Origin: Sipunculus nudus
Lineage: Eukaryota; Annelida; Sipuncula; Golfingiida; Sipunculidae
DNA: 64,000 bases
Direction: 5' to 3'
Assembly (NCBI GenBank): GCA_026874595.1
Contig: CM049320.1
Span: forward strand, 18,736,988 to 18,800,987
This document shows, piece after piece, positions 1 through 11,379 of this stretch. Position numbers and translations under genes: made by a program. The stretch's first letter is position 1, and every line of letters begins with the position of its first letter. The notes below the pieces were generated by a model. The model saw only the letters and a list, made by a program, of their open reading frames with translations, did no database searches and had not been told where the DNA came from.

Positions 1-51
<51 letters not shown>
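1..51. repeat. (AT)n-(AG)n microsatellite
   Basis: A short AT dinucleotide run passes directly into about 19 AG units, followed by a degenerate AAAG tail. The array is cut by the window edge. Confidence 0.95.
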
Positions 52-55
<4 letters not shown>

Positions 56-481
56 AAGAAAGAGAGATGAGTGAATAGACATGCTTGTTCATTTATATAG
101 AAAGCGAACATGATTACACATGCAGAAAAGTCAGTTTACTGCCGTTGAGAATCGAACCCATGGCCTTACGATTGCAGGTCGCTTACTGTGTATTCATGTT
201 CGATTTGTGTATATGTATGTATATGTTTTAACTCCTTTAAAGTCTTAGTGACACAGTTCAAATATTTATATTACAATTAATTTATTATGTACCAACAAAT
301 ATGGTATTATGTTTCCAGTATATCTTAATCGTAAACCAGGTTCAGATAACTATTTTGATAGTAAACTAAGAAATGGAACCAAAGTCTATTCTTATTATTA
401 ATCTATTTCATTCCGAATATATAAATATTATTCTTTGAATATCACATGAGGATGAATATATTGACCATCCCCCCTAGTTGT
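52..481. other. No recognisable feature
   Basis: AT-rich unique sequence with no supported reading frame or recognised repeat. It is the flank just outside the left copy of the large duplication. Confidence 0.5.
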
Positions 482-1499
482 CCGTTAGCCAAAGTTCATA
501 TTTTCTGCTTACCTTGTTTTAGGGTCTAAAGTTTTTGTCTTGGTGGATTTATTTTCCCATACACATCAGGTGTGAACAATATTGAGCTTGGCCCTGACCA
601 GTCTTGTAACTTATTGTGACTACTTCCTCGGAACGGGGGACATTGATTCGGGTTTGTCTGTCTGACTGTCCGTCAGGTTTTTGTTTCCGTGCAATAATTT
701 TCCTAAATATTATCCGATTTCATTCATATCCGGATCAGTGATTGCTCTCATGTATACCTTGGATGGAATTGGTTTCGGGTGTTTCTGTCTGATAAGATAA
801 TAATACAATGGCATATTTTATTATTGATATGATGAATCAGCACATTTAGTGTCACTTATCACGAAGAGGTGTCGCTAGCTGGTGACATAAATTACTTGAT
901 TTTTTTTTTTTTGGTCATGGTTAAAACTATTTGCACTTGGTCATAATTTATCATCCCGACTTGAAGGCGGAAGCGGAGGTCATACATTCCTTCAATTTGC
1001 TTGCTGAGGTTGTCACTGACCTGTCTCATAAGAAAACTTGTGAATTGAGACAACTTTTGGCCCACCTGTGGTTTTATTACACAGGTTCATGATTAACTCG
1101 TTTTTTAAATGGCGGAACAGCTATTTTGAAAATGGCGGCGACTATGGCCGAAAAATACCAAAACATAATTATCTTGGTCATGACACTTGATAATCAATCT
1201 ATCTATAAGTTAACCCTCTAGGTCAAACGTTTAGGAAATTGTGGTATTTTGCTATATAAGTATTTTTTTGCACAAAATCCACAGAAAAATAAATGAAGAC
1301 CATAAAACATGTTTGAGTCCAGTGGCGGCCAGTCTATTACTAAAATGTGGAGATGGGGGTATATATCCAACCCCCACCACCTTATTGACGTCCCTGCTGT
1401 TTGGTTACTAGATTCACATCACTGACACAACGCAATAGACGGTAGAATTTAGCAAAGAAGAAAACGCTACTGTTTTGGAAATACAGGATAGCCTATATT

Positions 1500-1690
1500 T
1501 TCGGTTTTTCGGGGCCTGTTGGTGCACCCAAGAATAATTTGAAACATTATTCTAAAACTCCAGTAACTCAATTAATAAAAAACAACTTGATTGCCATGGT
1601 CCTTTCCTTGCATACAGATCATGGACAGTTTCATCAGTTCCGGAAGACTGATGGCTTTCTAATTTTAAGATAGGGCTTCGTTTTCATTAA
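1500..1690 (+). repeat. Fragment of the tandem-repeat family seen at 7.2-8.1 kb
   Basis: The words GGGGCCTGTTGGTGCACCC and ATGGACAGTTTCATCAG resemble the ends of the units at 7260-7330 and 8040-8060. It lies in the part of duplication copy A that copy B lacks. Confidence 0.45.
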
Positions 1691-1858
1691 AGTTAAGTTT
1701 CAGCTAACATATCTAAGCATTGCTTGTCTGTCAATGCTATTCGCACACCGTTCCTTATTAGTTTGATGGGATCGTGTGAAATAATGACGATGTGATTAGA
1801 CCGATTTGATTTTACTGTAGATTTCCGTGATTTATGTTTAAATGAGACACATTTATAG

Positions 1859-1862
<4 letters not shown>

Positions 1863-1903
<41 letters not shown>
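1863..1903. repeat. (TA)n microsatellite
   Basis: About 20 TA units. The matching array in the second duplication copy is at 22664-22696. Confidence 0.95.
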
Positions 1904-1904
<1 letters not shown>

Positions 1905-2839
1905 TCATCACTCTGAAAACAGTTATATTTCAAAGAAACTTTAGATGAAGTTCTTATGAATCAAGTAAATATGTTCATGATAATATTCATAAGAAATAAT
2001 ATACGTTTTGATATATTTTCTTCCAAATAATCAATGTGCAATCAAGGGATTCAATGAGTAGTTCATTTATGACTTAATTTCAAATAGATCCTGTCCTCGG
2101 ACTCATTTTTATACGACAGTAAATTGGCTATTTGATGATAAAAAGATAACTATTTTTTTCTTACTTGAAAGTAATGTATTCTTTCATATAAATTCAACAT
2201 ATCATATCAGGAGACTTGTTTATTATTGAATTTAATCCCCTGACCCAACGGCCACCTGTGACACATGTTGAAATCATACTATGGCATGGAGGTTCCCTGT
2301 CCGACATTTCATTACTTTGAAATTATTTGCAATCGAATATATTCGTTTCACATGTATTGATATTCAACCTTATAATTACGATTATTGCATATGGGAAAAA
2401 GAGTATCCCTTTATACGCTTTCTTATAATTGTAGTGAAAGAAACCAAATAAGTTCATATTATGATATTAATTCGGCAAATTGCACACTGAGGAAATACTA
2501 TATGGATGAATGGGTGCTGACATGCTTTGTTACCTCGGGTAATATTTCTAAAAATGGTGGAATGACATAAACGATGTGCAGCGCGGACAAAAAAATGTAT
2601 GGCACATTTAGCAGCGTCCGGTTGTTCAGGTTCTGTCATAAACTATGAGGTGAAATGTACACCTGGTTTAGTAAAGAAAACATGTGATTCCATTGAGAAA
2701 AGATGATTCATGATAGGTGACACGAGCAAACTTGAGCAATTACGGCACCTCTTCATATCGAAGATATAATGCTCGAAGCAAAGTGTGTAACCGCAAAGAG
2801 GTAAGCTGGAACGACCTCATGAGCAGCAGGCATGTCCTC

Positions 2840-2842
<3 letters not shown>

Positions 2843-2887
<45 letters not shown>
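2843..2887. repeat. (TA)n microsatellite
   Basis: About 22 TA units. It is shared with duplication copy B at 23683-23728, where it has a different length. Confidence 0.95.
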
Positions 2888-2890
<3 letters not shown>

Positions 2891-3529
2891 CCTTATATGG
2901 CCTTATATATGTTTAAGGCCCTCTATATTTTTATTTTTTCTTAAACTCCTAGGCCAGACATTAAAAATGGTCAGTTGATTATTTTGATTATATAACCTTT
3001 ATTTATTTTACGTGGATAACACACGGTACACATGGACCACCAGGTGATCTCCACATTTTGATTATATTAATTAAATATTTGGTAAGCATTGTTTAAAATT
3101 AACTTCTGGCTTTTAAAATTATTGTTACGATTGTTATAGTTTTACATGAAAGCACCATATGTTGCGTTTGGGATGAAACTAAACTGAATTTCAAGTTCAA
3201 AACAATGGACGGTTAGGAGAAGCTAGTAAGCTTAGTCATATACTTTTTCCTCGAGAAGATGATGACTATTTTTTTCCCTGTAGGTCCTCTTCAATATTTA
3301 TCACTGAAGGCGGTAAAAGTGCCGACGATATAAGTCCATGAGCACGACCACTCAAAACGGGAGGGACTACCGCATGGTGGAACTAAATGCCTTGATGGCT
3401 TTCAGTGACTACAGCATCAGAACTGTATGAAAATAATTGATGGACATGCAACATGACCAGCTAAATGTCTTTTTAGCGGCCATTTTTTTTAACGTGCATT
3501 TTTTGGATACAATTATTTTATTTGATTTG

Positions 3530-3650
3530 TGATCGCTTAAAGTCATATAATGTTTACCAATTGCTTTAAAAATTGGGAAACATTTGGTTTGTGATCGCTT
3601 AAAGTCACATAATGTTTATCAAGTGCTTTCAAAATTGCGAAACATCACTT
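3530..3650 (+). repeat. 58-bp tandem duplication present only in copy A
   Basis: The word TTTGTGATCGCTTAAAGTCA occurs twice about 58 bp apart, followed each time by a similar AATGTTTA and GAAACAT context. Duplication copy B (around 24290-24350) has a single unit, so copy A gained one or copy B lost one after the large duplication. Confidence 0.85.
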
Positions 3651-4227
3651 TCTGCATATACCCAAACGAATGTTGTTGAATGATATAGGATAAATATTAT
3701 CAATAGATTTATGATTTTTTTTCTCAACATTAAGATTGAACTATAAATTGCAAAATAAGCATTTGTTTCACCTTTCTAACTTGTTTTAACTTCCTTACAT
3801 CTATTTCTTTAAAATGACATATTAATATTCAGTGGCATTACTAGTTCCAAAGCACTTGAAGTGACATTGGATGATGAAACGAGTAAAATACCCTTAATAT
3901 CGCCCATCAAGTCATTTTATTGTAGTGACATCAAACCACGGCGGAATATCAAGAATTTATTTTGTCCCATCTTATATTATTAAAATGTATATATATTAAG
4001 ACAAAAATGTATTATGTGCACTTCAGATTTAAAGTCAAAATTGTGTATAACTTGTGAAAAAACTTGCATGATATAACCCCCCCCCCCTAAAAAAATGAAG
4101 GCAGCGTACATCATGATAGATATCAAAGAAACACAAAGAACGACTACATACGAATATTAAATTTTACAAATAAACTAATGTTATCATGACAACTCTGAGC
4201 TGGGGGAGGGGTTCGAGATTGGTAATC

Positions 4228-4300
4228 GCTCAGCAGACTTAATGGGAAGGATGTGCAATACAGCCGTGTATCACTCACAAACGAATGCATCCGTCTTTTA
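4228..4300 (+). repeat. SINE central-domain fragment
   Basis: CTTAATGGGAAGG followed by a CACTCACAAACGA segment matches the middle of the full SINE at 34890-35255. The tRNA head is absent. The same fragment lies in duplication copy B at 24945-25010, so it predates the duplication. Confidence 0.6.
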
Positions 4301-5326
4301 TCATGAAGTCGTGTTATTTAAGTGTGTGTGTTACGAAACCTGTAGGAACCAGATTGATGCAAAAACAATCACTACTCTATTTCATGTTAACGGCGTTGTG
4401 GCCCCTGGTTTTGTGAATGAATTTGACTATGTGACCAAAAGCAGGTCTTATCTCGTCGTAACCGACCGTATCCCCTAATGTGAGTGGGCCCTAACATACA
4501 GAAAACCAACCATCACGTCTTCACTGTTACACCTATACCCATACACAGGTTCATGACAAGGCGCATTTGATAACAAAATCAGTCATATCACTCAGATAGT
4601 AGGATAGAGATTAACTTCATTGTGCTTTACCTGCTATGAGCACTTATGTTCTACATCAAAGAAGTAACCAGTTTGTGTTGATTACCTTTAGGTAATAAAT
4701 CTACCTTGATGAGACATATTAAAAAAGGCTTGACCAAGTCAAGCACTGACAAAATTATATAATATCGCAGGGGGGGGGGGGGGTGTCACTCGTAAGACCC
4801 TATGGCATGGCAAAACGAAAATACTGAATACAAAAAAATTGCTGGTGATATAACCTCCCTAGAGAAAGTAGTGACAATAAATTCACAACCAACTCTGCAT
4901 GTTCCAATGAAAGTCGTTAAAATAGTGCACAAACTTAAGGCCAAAGTCATTCATTCTAGACTCGGAGACCCTACATGTTGTTGTAAACTGGAGGTAAAAG
5001 GGAACGGCCAGTCTGCCAGCATTGAAATATAGTTATTATAATAACCCACAGAAATTCTGAAAACAGAGCAACGAAACATATTATTGAGAACATTTAGGGG
5101 AAATTTGTATATGGGGCACCTATTTGAACGGGCCAGAGTGTATTTGCCGGGGGGGGGGGGGGGGGGCGTTGTCTGAATTTCCCCACAATGACACTCCCCC
5201 CTTGTGGCAAGTAAATGAATCGCATACACCATTCATTGACCATAATGCTGGTTCCTATTTAGCGTAACATGTCATGGACTTTTATTTCCTGTGACATTTT
5301 TCAATATTCACCCGAAAACGTGTCTA

Positions 5327-5330
<4 letters not shown>

Positions 5331-5401
<71 letters not shown>
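5331..5401. repeat. Interrupted (TA)n microsatellite
   Basis: Two TA blocks separated by AGCC. The corresponding array in copy B is at 26027-26075. Confidence 0.95.
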
Positions 5402-5403
<2 letters not shown>

Positions 5404-5964
5404 ACAAGCTGTAGTACTGCTGTCACGAACTAGTTCAGTATTATTAAGCAGATGAAGTCTAACTGAACCTTAATCAATTATAAACGCTCCAATGTCAATG
5501 GGCCCTGTCACAAGTGATATCGCATTATCAAATATTACCTTCTATAAAAATAAATACGGAAACAAACCTGTCTAACATGTAAAGACTCAGTAGCCCTTAT
5601 GTTTTCTGTCAAAATGATGAATGATTTACAACACACCCCCCACCAAATGGAAAGGACGTGTACTTACCCAAGTTTATTACGACACGGAGCGCAGAAGAAA
5701 ACGTGAGGATTCCGGGAAGCTCAGGCCAAAATGTTAGTCTCACGTTGGATTTTGGAGCGTACTAATTTAACATGATCTGCTATGGTTAGATATGTTAGAT
5801 CATTAGATAGGTAATCTGAATCTTTCATTATATCCTTATTTGATGAGAGGGAATCTTATCTTCAGTTATGAGCACAGTGTTTAAAACATTTATTCATTCT
5901 GAGGTACTCGGTAACTGCAAGAAGAGCCAATTTCGCGCCCTTCAAACTTTAGGTATTCACTTAC

Positions 5965-6087
5965 TCTGACATAAAGCGTAGTATCCAGACTTCAAGCAGT
6001 TTTTATAGACAAAATATTGATCTCCAATATGCACAGTTCCACACCCTATTGGTCTTTGCGTAGCCTTGAAATAAGACGTGGGGTCGT
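5965..6087 (-). CDS. C-type lectin-like domain, C-terminal exon (partial gene)
   Basis: This exon of 123 nt is bounded by a CATGCAG acceptor and an A/GTAAGT donor on the minus strand, with phase 1 at both ends and a length divisible by three. It encodes 41 residues containing PIGCGTVHIG, YKNC and YYALCQ. These fit the last three conserved cysteines of a CTLD, with the fourth in ALC. It continues in frame from the exon at 6396-6584. The usual EPN or QPD sugar/calcium motif and WND motif are not present, so sugar binding through calcium is doubtful. CTLD proteins normally act outside the cell. The stop codon and later exons were not found toward 5.4 kb, where the duplicated block begins. Confidence 0.75.
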
Positions 6088-6395
6088 CTGCATGAAAAGA
6101 CGTGTTACATTGAGTTGCAACATGTAAAGCAGGTCAACTAATAATCCATAACTTTATACAGGCAAGCTCTTTTTTTCGGTAGTTGTTATATTTCAATCCT
6201 TACGATAACCGTTTCTAATGTACAATTTAAGAAATGGATACATCTGCGACAGCTTTTTGTTAAAATATATTGAAACGCTCTTAGAGGCACGTGTGAAACA
6301 AGCCAGTCTAGTTGATTACTTTTAGTGGTTTCTGTAATGGTATTGTCCTATTACATTACTTTTAGCAGGAATGAGAGATTGAAAAAAAAACATAC

Positions 6396-6584
6396 CAAGA
6401 GGGCTGTTATCTAAAAATATCCAGTTTCCAATCATGTTTGTAAAGTTTTCACCTATCCAGATATCTGAAAACCCATTTGATTTCATAATCCCAAGGAGTT
6501 TCTTGTAAGATTCGAGGCCAATCAAGCCATTGTGTTCATCACACTTGAAAAGGGCCGTCGTCATGTTCTCTTTTCGAGGTAAAC
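6396..6584 (-). CDS. C-type lectin-like domain, central exon (partial gene)
   Basis: A 189-nt exon with a TTGTTACAG acceptor and G/GTATG donor, phase 1 at both ends. It encodes 63 residues with the CTLD order FKC, NGLIGLES, SDIWIG and NWIFLD, which are the first domain cysteine, the first helix and the core WIG strand. Read with the 5965-6087 exon it gives a four-cysteine CTLD of about normal length. It joins in frame to the exon at 6706-6791. The continuous frame, GC-balanced codons and strong borders make this one of the most secure coding calls in the window. Confidence 0.8.
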
Positions 6585-6705
6585 CTGTAACAAGAAAGCA
6601 TCTCGTTCTGGTTAGAAATAAAAATGAATGATAAAAAAATTGTTAATCATTTTCTTGTATATTCGCAAACTCCCATCTGTTTTTATTTTTATATTTATAT
6701 TGTAC

Positions 6706-6791
6706 CTGTATGATCACGTTTAAATGCTTGTATTATATCTGAATTCAGATCAGCGCGATGAATTGATATAAAATGTCCTGTACCGCATCTA
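6706..6791 (-). CDS. CTLD-start-like exon upstream of the lectin domain
   Basis: An 86-nt exon after a GATAACAG acceptor, ending at G/GTACAA. Entry is phase 2 and exit phase 1, matching the next exon. It encodes RCGTGHFISIHRADLNSDII followed by an AFKRDHTG end. The GHFISIH segment resembles the start of a CTLD, yet the next exon has its own CTLD start (FKC then NGLIGLES). It could be a truncated extra domain or one of two alternative exons. Exons of the same 2-to-1 phase and similar pattern occur at 18.6, 36.8 and 57.3 kb. The upstream partner ending in phase 2 was not found. Confidence 0.6.
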
Positions 6792-7150
6792 CTGTTATCA
6801 TATACATAAAACATATGGAAATATGAGTTTAAATCATCAAGTAAGTGTGTTACAAAGATTTGTCATTCACTAGCCACTGCCACCATTATAAAGAGAGACT
6901 TCTATGTGAAATCCAAACAAAAAATCTATTTCGCCTATTTTGACCTTGAACATGAAGGCCAGCGGTTTTCGAAGTCTCTCGATATTTTGGAGAAAATATT
7001 GGCGCGTTAAATTTCATGAGCATGTTTTGAGTAGTTCAAAAGTAGTGTTTACGGCTTGATTGACTTGACTCTAGAGGCCAAGGTCATCATTTTTCCACCC
7101 TGTTCTAGAAATTGGTTAAAACAACATGTGTATCAAGTTGTTAACCGCTT

Positions 7151-7235
7151 TCAGTTGCTCAGGGGAAGAGCGAAGGACAGGATTTCAACGGTCGGTTCCC
7201 ACCCAGGGAGAGCGCTCTGCAGTCTAAAGTATCTG
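7151..7235 (+). repeat. SINE fragment
   Basis: TTGCTCAGGGGAAGAGCG, then ACGGTCGG and AGAGCGCTCTGCAG, match the SINE at 21043-21425 with an internal deletion. Confidence 0.55.
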
Positions 7236-8110
7236 AACAACTAATGCATTTGACACCATAATTCATTGCATGGATATTGGTCATGGTTTGTTTCATCAGT
7301 TTGTGCAGACTGGTGGCGCCACCTGTAGTTTTTCTAATTTTAGCTAAGCTGATTCTAAGTCATCAGAGCTATAGCGTTCACTCTTTGTAAGTCGTCTGTC
7401 TGCCCGTCTGTTAACAAGACACAAATTGTAACCACATGACCTAGAATCTTTTCACTTGACATCCAGAGAGGTCAATGAAAAATCTCCTTGAAACCTGAAA
7501 TTAGGTCTCTGTTACCTATATCCTCCAAGCTGTGGGGCTCGGAAATACCCCCAGAATAATTAAAAATGTGATACAAAAGCTCAAGTATCTGAACAACTGA
7601 TGCATTGATCACCATAATTTTTTTTGCATGGATATTGGTCATGGAATGTTTTATTAATTTCTACAGACTGGTGGTTCCACCTGTATTTTTTTTATTTTTT
7701 TAAATGATTTTTTTCTCTGTTTTGAATAATTTTAAAGATGTGGTCATCTGTTAACAGGGCACAAATTGTAACCGTGGGTCCTAGAATCTTCTAACTTGAC
7801 ATCCAGGGGGTTCCTTGAAAAACATGCTTGGAAACCTGAAGTTAGGTGTCTGTTACCCATAATTTCCCGGCTATGGGGCATATAAGCAACCCCCAGAATA
7901 ATTGAAAATTAAATACCAAAGTAGTGCTCAAATCATTACCTTGGACCCAGAATCTTTCTAACTTGACATCTTAAGAGTTCCTCAAAACCTCTCCCCAGAA
8001 ACCTGAACTTGGGTCACTGACCTATATTCTAAGAGTTTCGGGGTATGTTTGGGCACCCCAGAAATTATGCAAGATACACTAAAATTGCCAGGTTCCTCAA
8101 GAAAGGCTGG
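7229..8110 (+). repeat. Degenerate tandem-repeat family, array 1
   Basis: Two larger units start with CAACTRATGCATT and ATGGATATTGGTCATGG, at about 7230 and 7590. Each is followed by units around the words ACAAATTGTAACC, CTAGAATCTT and CTTGACATCCAG. The same words recur at 11.4-12.1 kb and 15.5-16.7 kb. The block lies in an intron of the minus-strand CTLD gene. No transposase or reverse transcriptase frame is visible. Confidence 0.7.
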
Positions 8111-8704
8111 TTTAATTGTCATCAAATTTGGCATGTTTATGAGTCTTGGCCAATTTAAGCGAATGTGTATGAACGGTGATGCCACCTACATTATCTTAAT
8201 TAGTTGCCTGTGCAAGTACATATTGTCAACATGTCAATCGCCTGAGCGTCATCACCAACGGGTCACTTGTTTTCTGAATCAATTTACTTCGAGTCCTAGT
8301 CTTTGAAGCAAGGGACGGAGTCAATATAAGATAATCATATGTAATTATATGCTCATATGATTTTCGCTCATACCTTTAACTTCAATGTTTAACTATATGT
8401 ATAATCATTGCTCATTATGTACAGATAAAGCTGGGTAAAATAGGCCTGAACCTATCCGGTTCGTGAATCTTTTATTTTAACCCTTTTTTGTATTTTCTCC
8501 AATATAGCTGTTTTTAGGAAATCCCGTCTGGTTGTGGTGTATTGTGTGTGGCAAAATTTTCATTATTGGACCATAAACCCACCGATAAGTTTGTATTTAA
8601 CATTTAACAAAGAACCAGTTGCCTTTAAACGGATCAAGCTTATGACACCTTGTATTCAGGATACTGAGATTTCACCATCATTATAGATATAACTTTCTGC
8701 TTAC

Positions 8705-8839
8705 ATGAAATATTATTAGTTGAATCCATTTTATTTTTGTAAAGATCGGCAGGTATAACGTCTGCATTTTTTGGGTCAAACTGACCAGAGATTATTGTAT
8801 GAATTTCTGTTTTCTTGTTAGTAAATTCAATGCGCAATT
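8705..8839 (-). CDS. Unrecognised symmetric exon of the minus-strand CTLD gene
   Basis: A 135-nt exon between a CATATAG acceptor and a T/GTAAGC donor, phase 1 at both ends and divisible by three. It encodes about 45 residues including LRIEFTNKKTEIHT and SGQFDPKNADVIPADLY. The mix of charged and beta-strand-like residues looks like an extracellular domain, but I do not recognise a family. The reading frame runs on to a stop 65 nt past the donor, so a retained-intron end is possible. It is placed upstream of the exons at 5.97-6.79 kb by strand and position. The link is inferred, and one bridging exon (phase 1 to 2) is missing. Confidence 0.5.
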
Positions 8840-9105
8840 CTATATGTAATGTTTAAATATTTCATTTATGTTAAATGTCATGTTTATTTATTCTACAACG
8901 GACACCAAATATTTCTGATTCGTCCATTATGATTCAAGCCGATCATCAATCCTAGCAAACGCTGCACAAGTACAATGTCAACAGTGAGAAGTTTGTAACG
9001 CTCAGGCAAGCGTTTTCACTACTGACTCGCCCAACCATGCCCCTTGTTTGATTTTTAAGTGCGTCCACAATGTTACCAAAACCACACTTCCGAGATAAAA
9101 AATAC

Positions 9106-9199
9106 TTAAAAGGTGTAAATTGAATTTCCTTCTTGACGAAGGCCAAAACATTCAGTGGAATATAGCAGGCAGAGATTGTCACATACCAGTGTAGCCGGT
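9106..9199 (-). CDS. Possible PAN/apple-like exon fragment
   Basis: After an ACGTAAG acceptor (phase 2) the frame reads ATLVCDNLCLLYSTECFGL and ends at a TAA ten codons later. The C-x3-C-x6-C spacing resembles the start of PAN/apple domains. No convincing donor is present before the stop. It may be a terminal exon, a relic or chance. A frame with a similar CSASCIHLYAQY segment lies on the minus strand at 53.4 kb. Confidence 0.2.
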
Positions 9200-10075
9200 C
9201 TTACGTAATAATGTATGGTAAATCGTATATCCGATTTAATTATATAAAATAATGAAAACCAAAACCTTGGCAAACCATATTCGTGTTATGAATATACACA
9301 ATTACTGTAACAGTACCGCAGATTCTAAAAGATAGGGCAATATGCTTTGGTGAACGATATTCTCGCAATTCCTTTCAATATCCCTACTAATTTAAGCCAA
9401 ATCTTCACTTGACGGTAAAAAAATGGCTAAAAGCAAAAATCAACACACTAAACATCATATCGAAAGGCAGCATGCAGCGACTGACAAATTATGTTTGAGT
9501 ATCTTTGAATTTCGTTTTCTTTACTTCCCCTGGTATTCTGAAAACATGGTTGAGAGATAAACGTTTGTTTATTTTGAGTTTATATTTAAACGGAAATAAA
9601 GAGTACCTATAAAATTTCTTACAGAAAGGATTATTTTTTTATGATATTTTCACATGGTTAACGTAAATGTAGGCTCTTTTGCCTTCTGATAATGCCGATG
9701 CCGGTCTCATCTGAACCGTAAGTCGGAGATTGGGTCAAATGTCAGGCCAAACATACTTAAATCCGTCACCGACATCAGGGGTTATTTATATGCATAATAA
9801 TCCTTAATCCATCGCGGGAGGTTTCTGTGTCAGGTGGTGTTTGCGTACGCAAGTATACCGGTCATTGCCGAAGGTAGTTCGGCTGTTTTCGGTGCATGAT
9901 TTAGAAACCAAGAAAAATCACGCAAAATCACGTGTAAATTAAACATTTATCTTTTCTCATATCGGAGAGATCACTGCGGGGACTATTACCGTTCCAAAAT
10001 AAGGTATAGCACAGTGTCATTCGCATCTGAAACTACCGTAGCGTGTAAAAAAAGAAGTAACAGTTATAGCTGGGT
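9200..10075. other. No recognisable feature
   Basis: AT-rich unique sequence; no supported exon, repeat or RNA gene seen. Confidence 0.4.
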
Positions 10076-10084
10076 CCCCTACTC

Positions 10085-10178
10085 GTCAGTTGTTTGATGA
10101 TCGCCCGGAAGCCGACACCGGCAGCGGCGTGAAACTCCCAGTAATAAAACGATGTTCCAACGTGCTTAACGTTTTGTT
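10085..10178 (+). mobile_element. Penelope-like terminal remnant with hammerhead-like words
   Basis: It shares long stretches with 47262-47345: GATGATCGC, then GGCGTGAAACTC, CCAACGTGCTTAACG. TTGATGA (10094-10100) and GAAAC (10131-10135) flank a CGCC/GGCG pair, reminiscent of a hammerhead ribozyme core with the first C changed to T. Such motifs are known at the ends of Penelope-like retroelements, but no element protein is visible here. Confidence 0.4.
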
Positions 10179-10855
10179 ATATGTATGTGTATCAGGTATA
10201 CATGTAAGCATCCGCCATGTGAGCCGCTGCTGTTGGGTGCTCGCAAGACCGTGCAAGACCGTTCTCTTCGGCACATATTCTTAGGTTCGTTTGCGCATAA
10301 ATGACTGTATAGGTGTGAATATTCCTTAATAAATAGGTTTGAAGGCATACCAACCTTGCATATGTAATAATGCATGTTTATGTGACTTGCACTGATATAT
10401 ACATCATGAATGAGTTCTCCACTAAAAATTAAGAATTGTCTGTTCACACAAACATATATACGATATATATATATATATGTGTGTACGTGTGTGTATGTGT
10501 TTGTTTGTGTGTGTAATCATTAAACATATTTATTTAATCATTTTGCATGTTAGTGAAACCTGCTACTAATCCTGCTATTGATCTGCTGATCATTGAATCA
10601 TCCTTTATTGTTTTAATATTAATTCGAAATTTCCTACAGCACCAGGCACTACCATGCACTCTTAACTGCTGAGTAATGACTATATCCGGACTGCTGTGTA
10701 TTTCTTATCTATTATTTATGTTCAATGTGGCTGATAAATATCCTAACATTCAGTGTCACCTGGGTAAACGGAGGTTTACTAAGCTAAGATGAGGGATTGT
10801 TCCAGGGTGGATCCATCCCCGACCACCTCCAAATAATAAACGGAAAAGAAGAGGG

Positions 10856-10856
10856 C

Positions 10857-10912
<56 letters not shown>
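10856..10912. repeat. (TA)n microsatellite
   Basis: About 27 TA units with one AAA interruption near the left end. Confidence 0.95.
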
Positions 10913-10914
<2 letters not shown>

Positions 10915-11379
10915 TAATAAGTTACCACTAACCATCGGGAGGATGTGGTTTTGATGGCTTGAATGATATATAATAATTTATTATATATAATACTTCAGCT
11001 TCCAGCAATAATAGAGCTTCACTCAATAAAATAGGTCAAGTTGGATACCCGTCTGTCTGAGAGCAGCTGAGCTGATAACAGCTTATCTGATAATGATGAA
11101 TTATACCGCTGTGTTTACACAATATAAGGCTCAGCAGTGTTCGTTTATAGTGATGCAAGTTGCCTGCCATATCCTCATTGACTATATTACAGGAAACCCC
11201 CACACACAGATTATTGTTCTAGAAATATGGTGCGGGCAGGCGAATTCTATTTTTCTTTCTTTTTTTTCTTCACGTTTCTTTAACGTTCAAAACACTACAC
11301 GTGGAATTTTGCCAGCCTGACTAAAAGGAGATTCAAACCCCCGCTCCTCCCCGCTGCATCCACATCTTTTATTTTAGCT

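Larger units (their letters stand above)
482..5695 (+). repeat. Segmental duplication, copy A
   Basis: This block is repeated in the same orientation at about 21889-26396, with estimated identity around 95% by eye. Homology starts near the shared word CCGTTAGC and ends after the shared TTACGACAC; beyond those points the two flanks differ. Copy A carries about 600 bp (near 1245-1860) that is missing from copy B, an extra 77 bp near 2995-3060 and an extra 58-bp tandem unit near 3540-3600. It contains unrelated pieces (a SINE fragment, TA arrays, a G run), so a duplicated chromosome segment fits better than a single transposon. An uncollapsed haplotype or assembly join is also possible. Confidence 0.85.

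Noticed and set aside
2385-2570. 61-codon frame present in both duplication copies
   Set aside because: The two copies are so similar that a chance frame would also survive. There is no signal, domain or splice support, and a sister frame at 4802-5032 is broken by a stop in the other copy.
4242-4478. 78-codon frame shared by both duplication copies
   Set aside because: Its first third is SINE-derived sequence, so the frame is a by-product.
4802-5032. 76-codon frame with a double-lysine and cysteine segment
   Set aside because: Copy B has an in-frame TAA near 25577; no domain and no upstream exon. Treated as chance.
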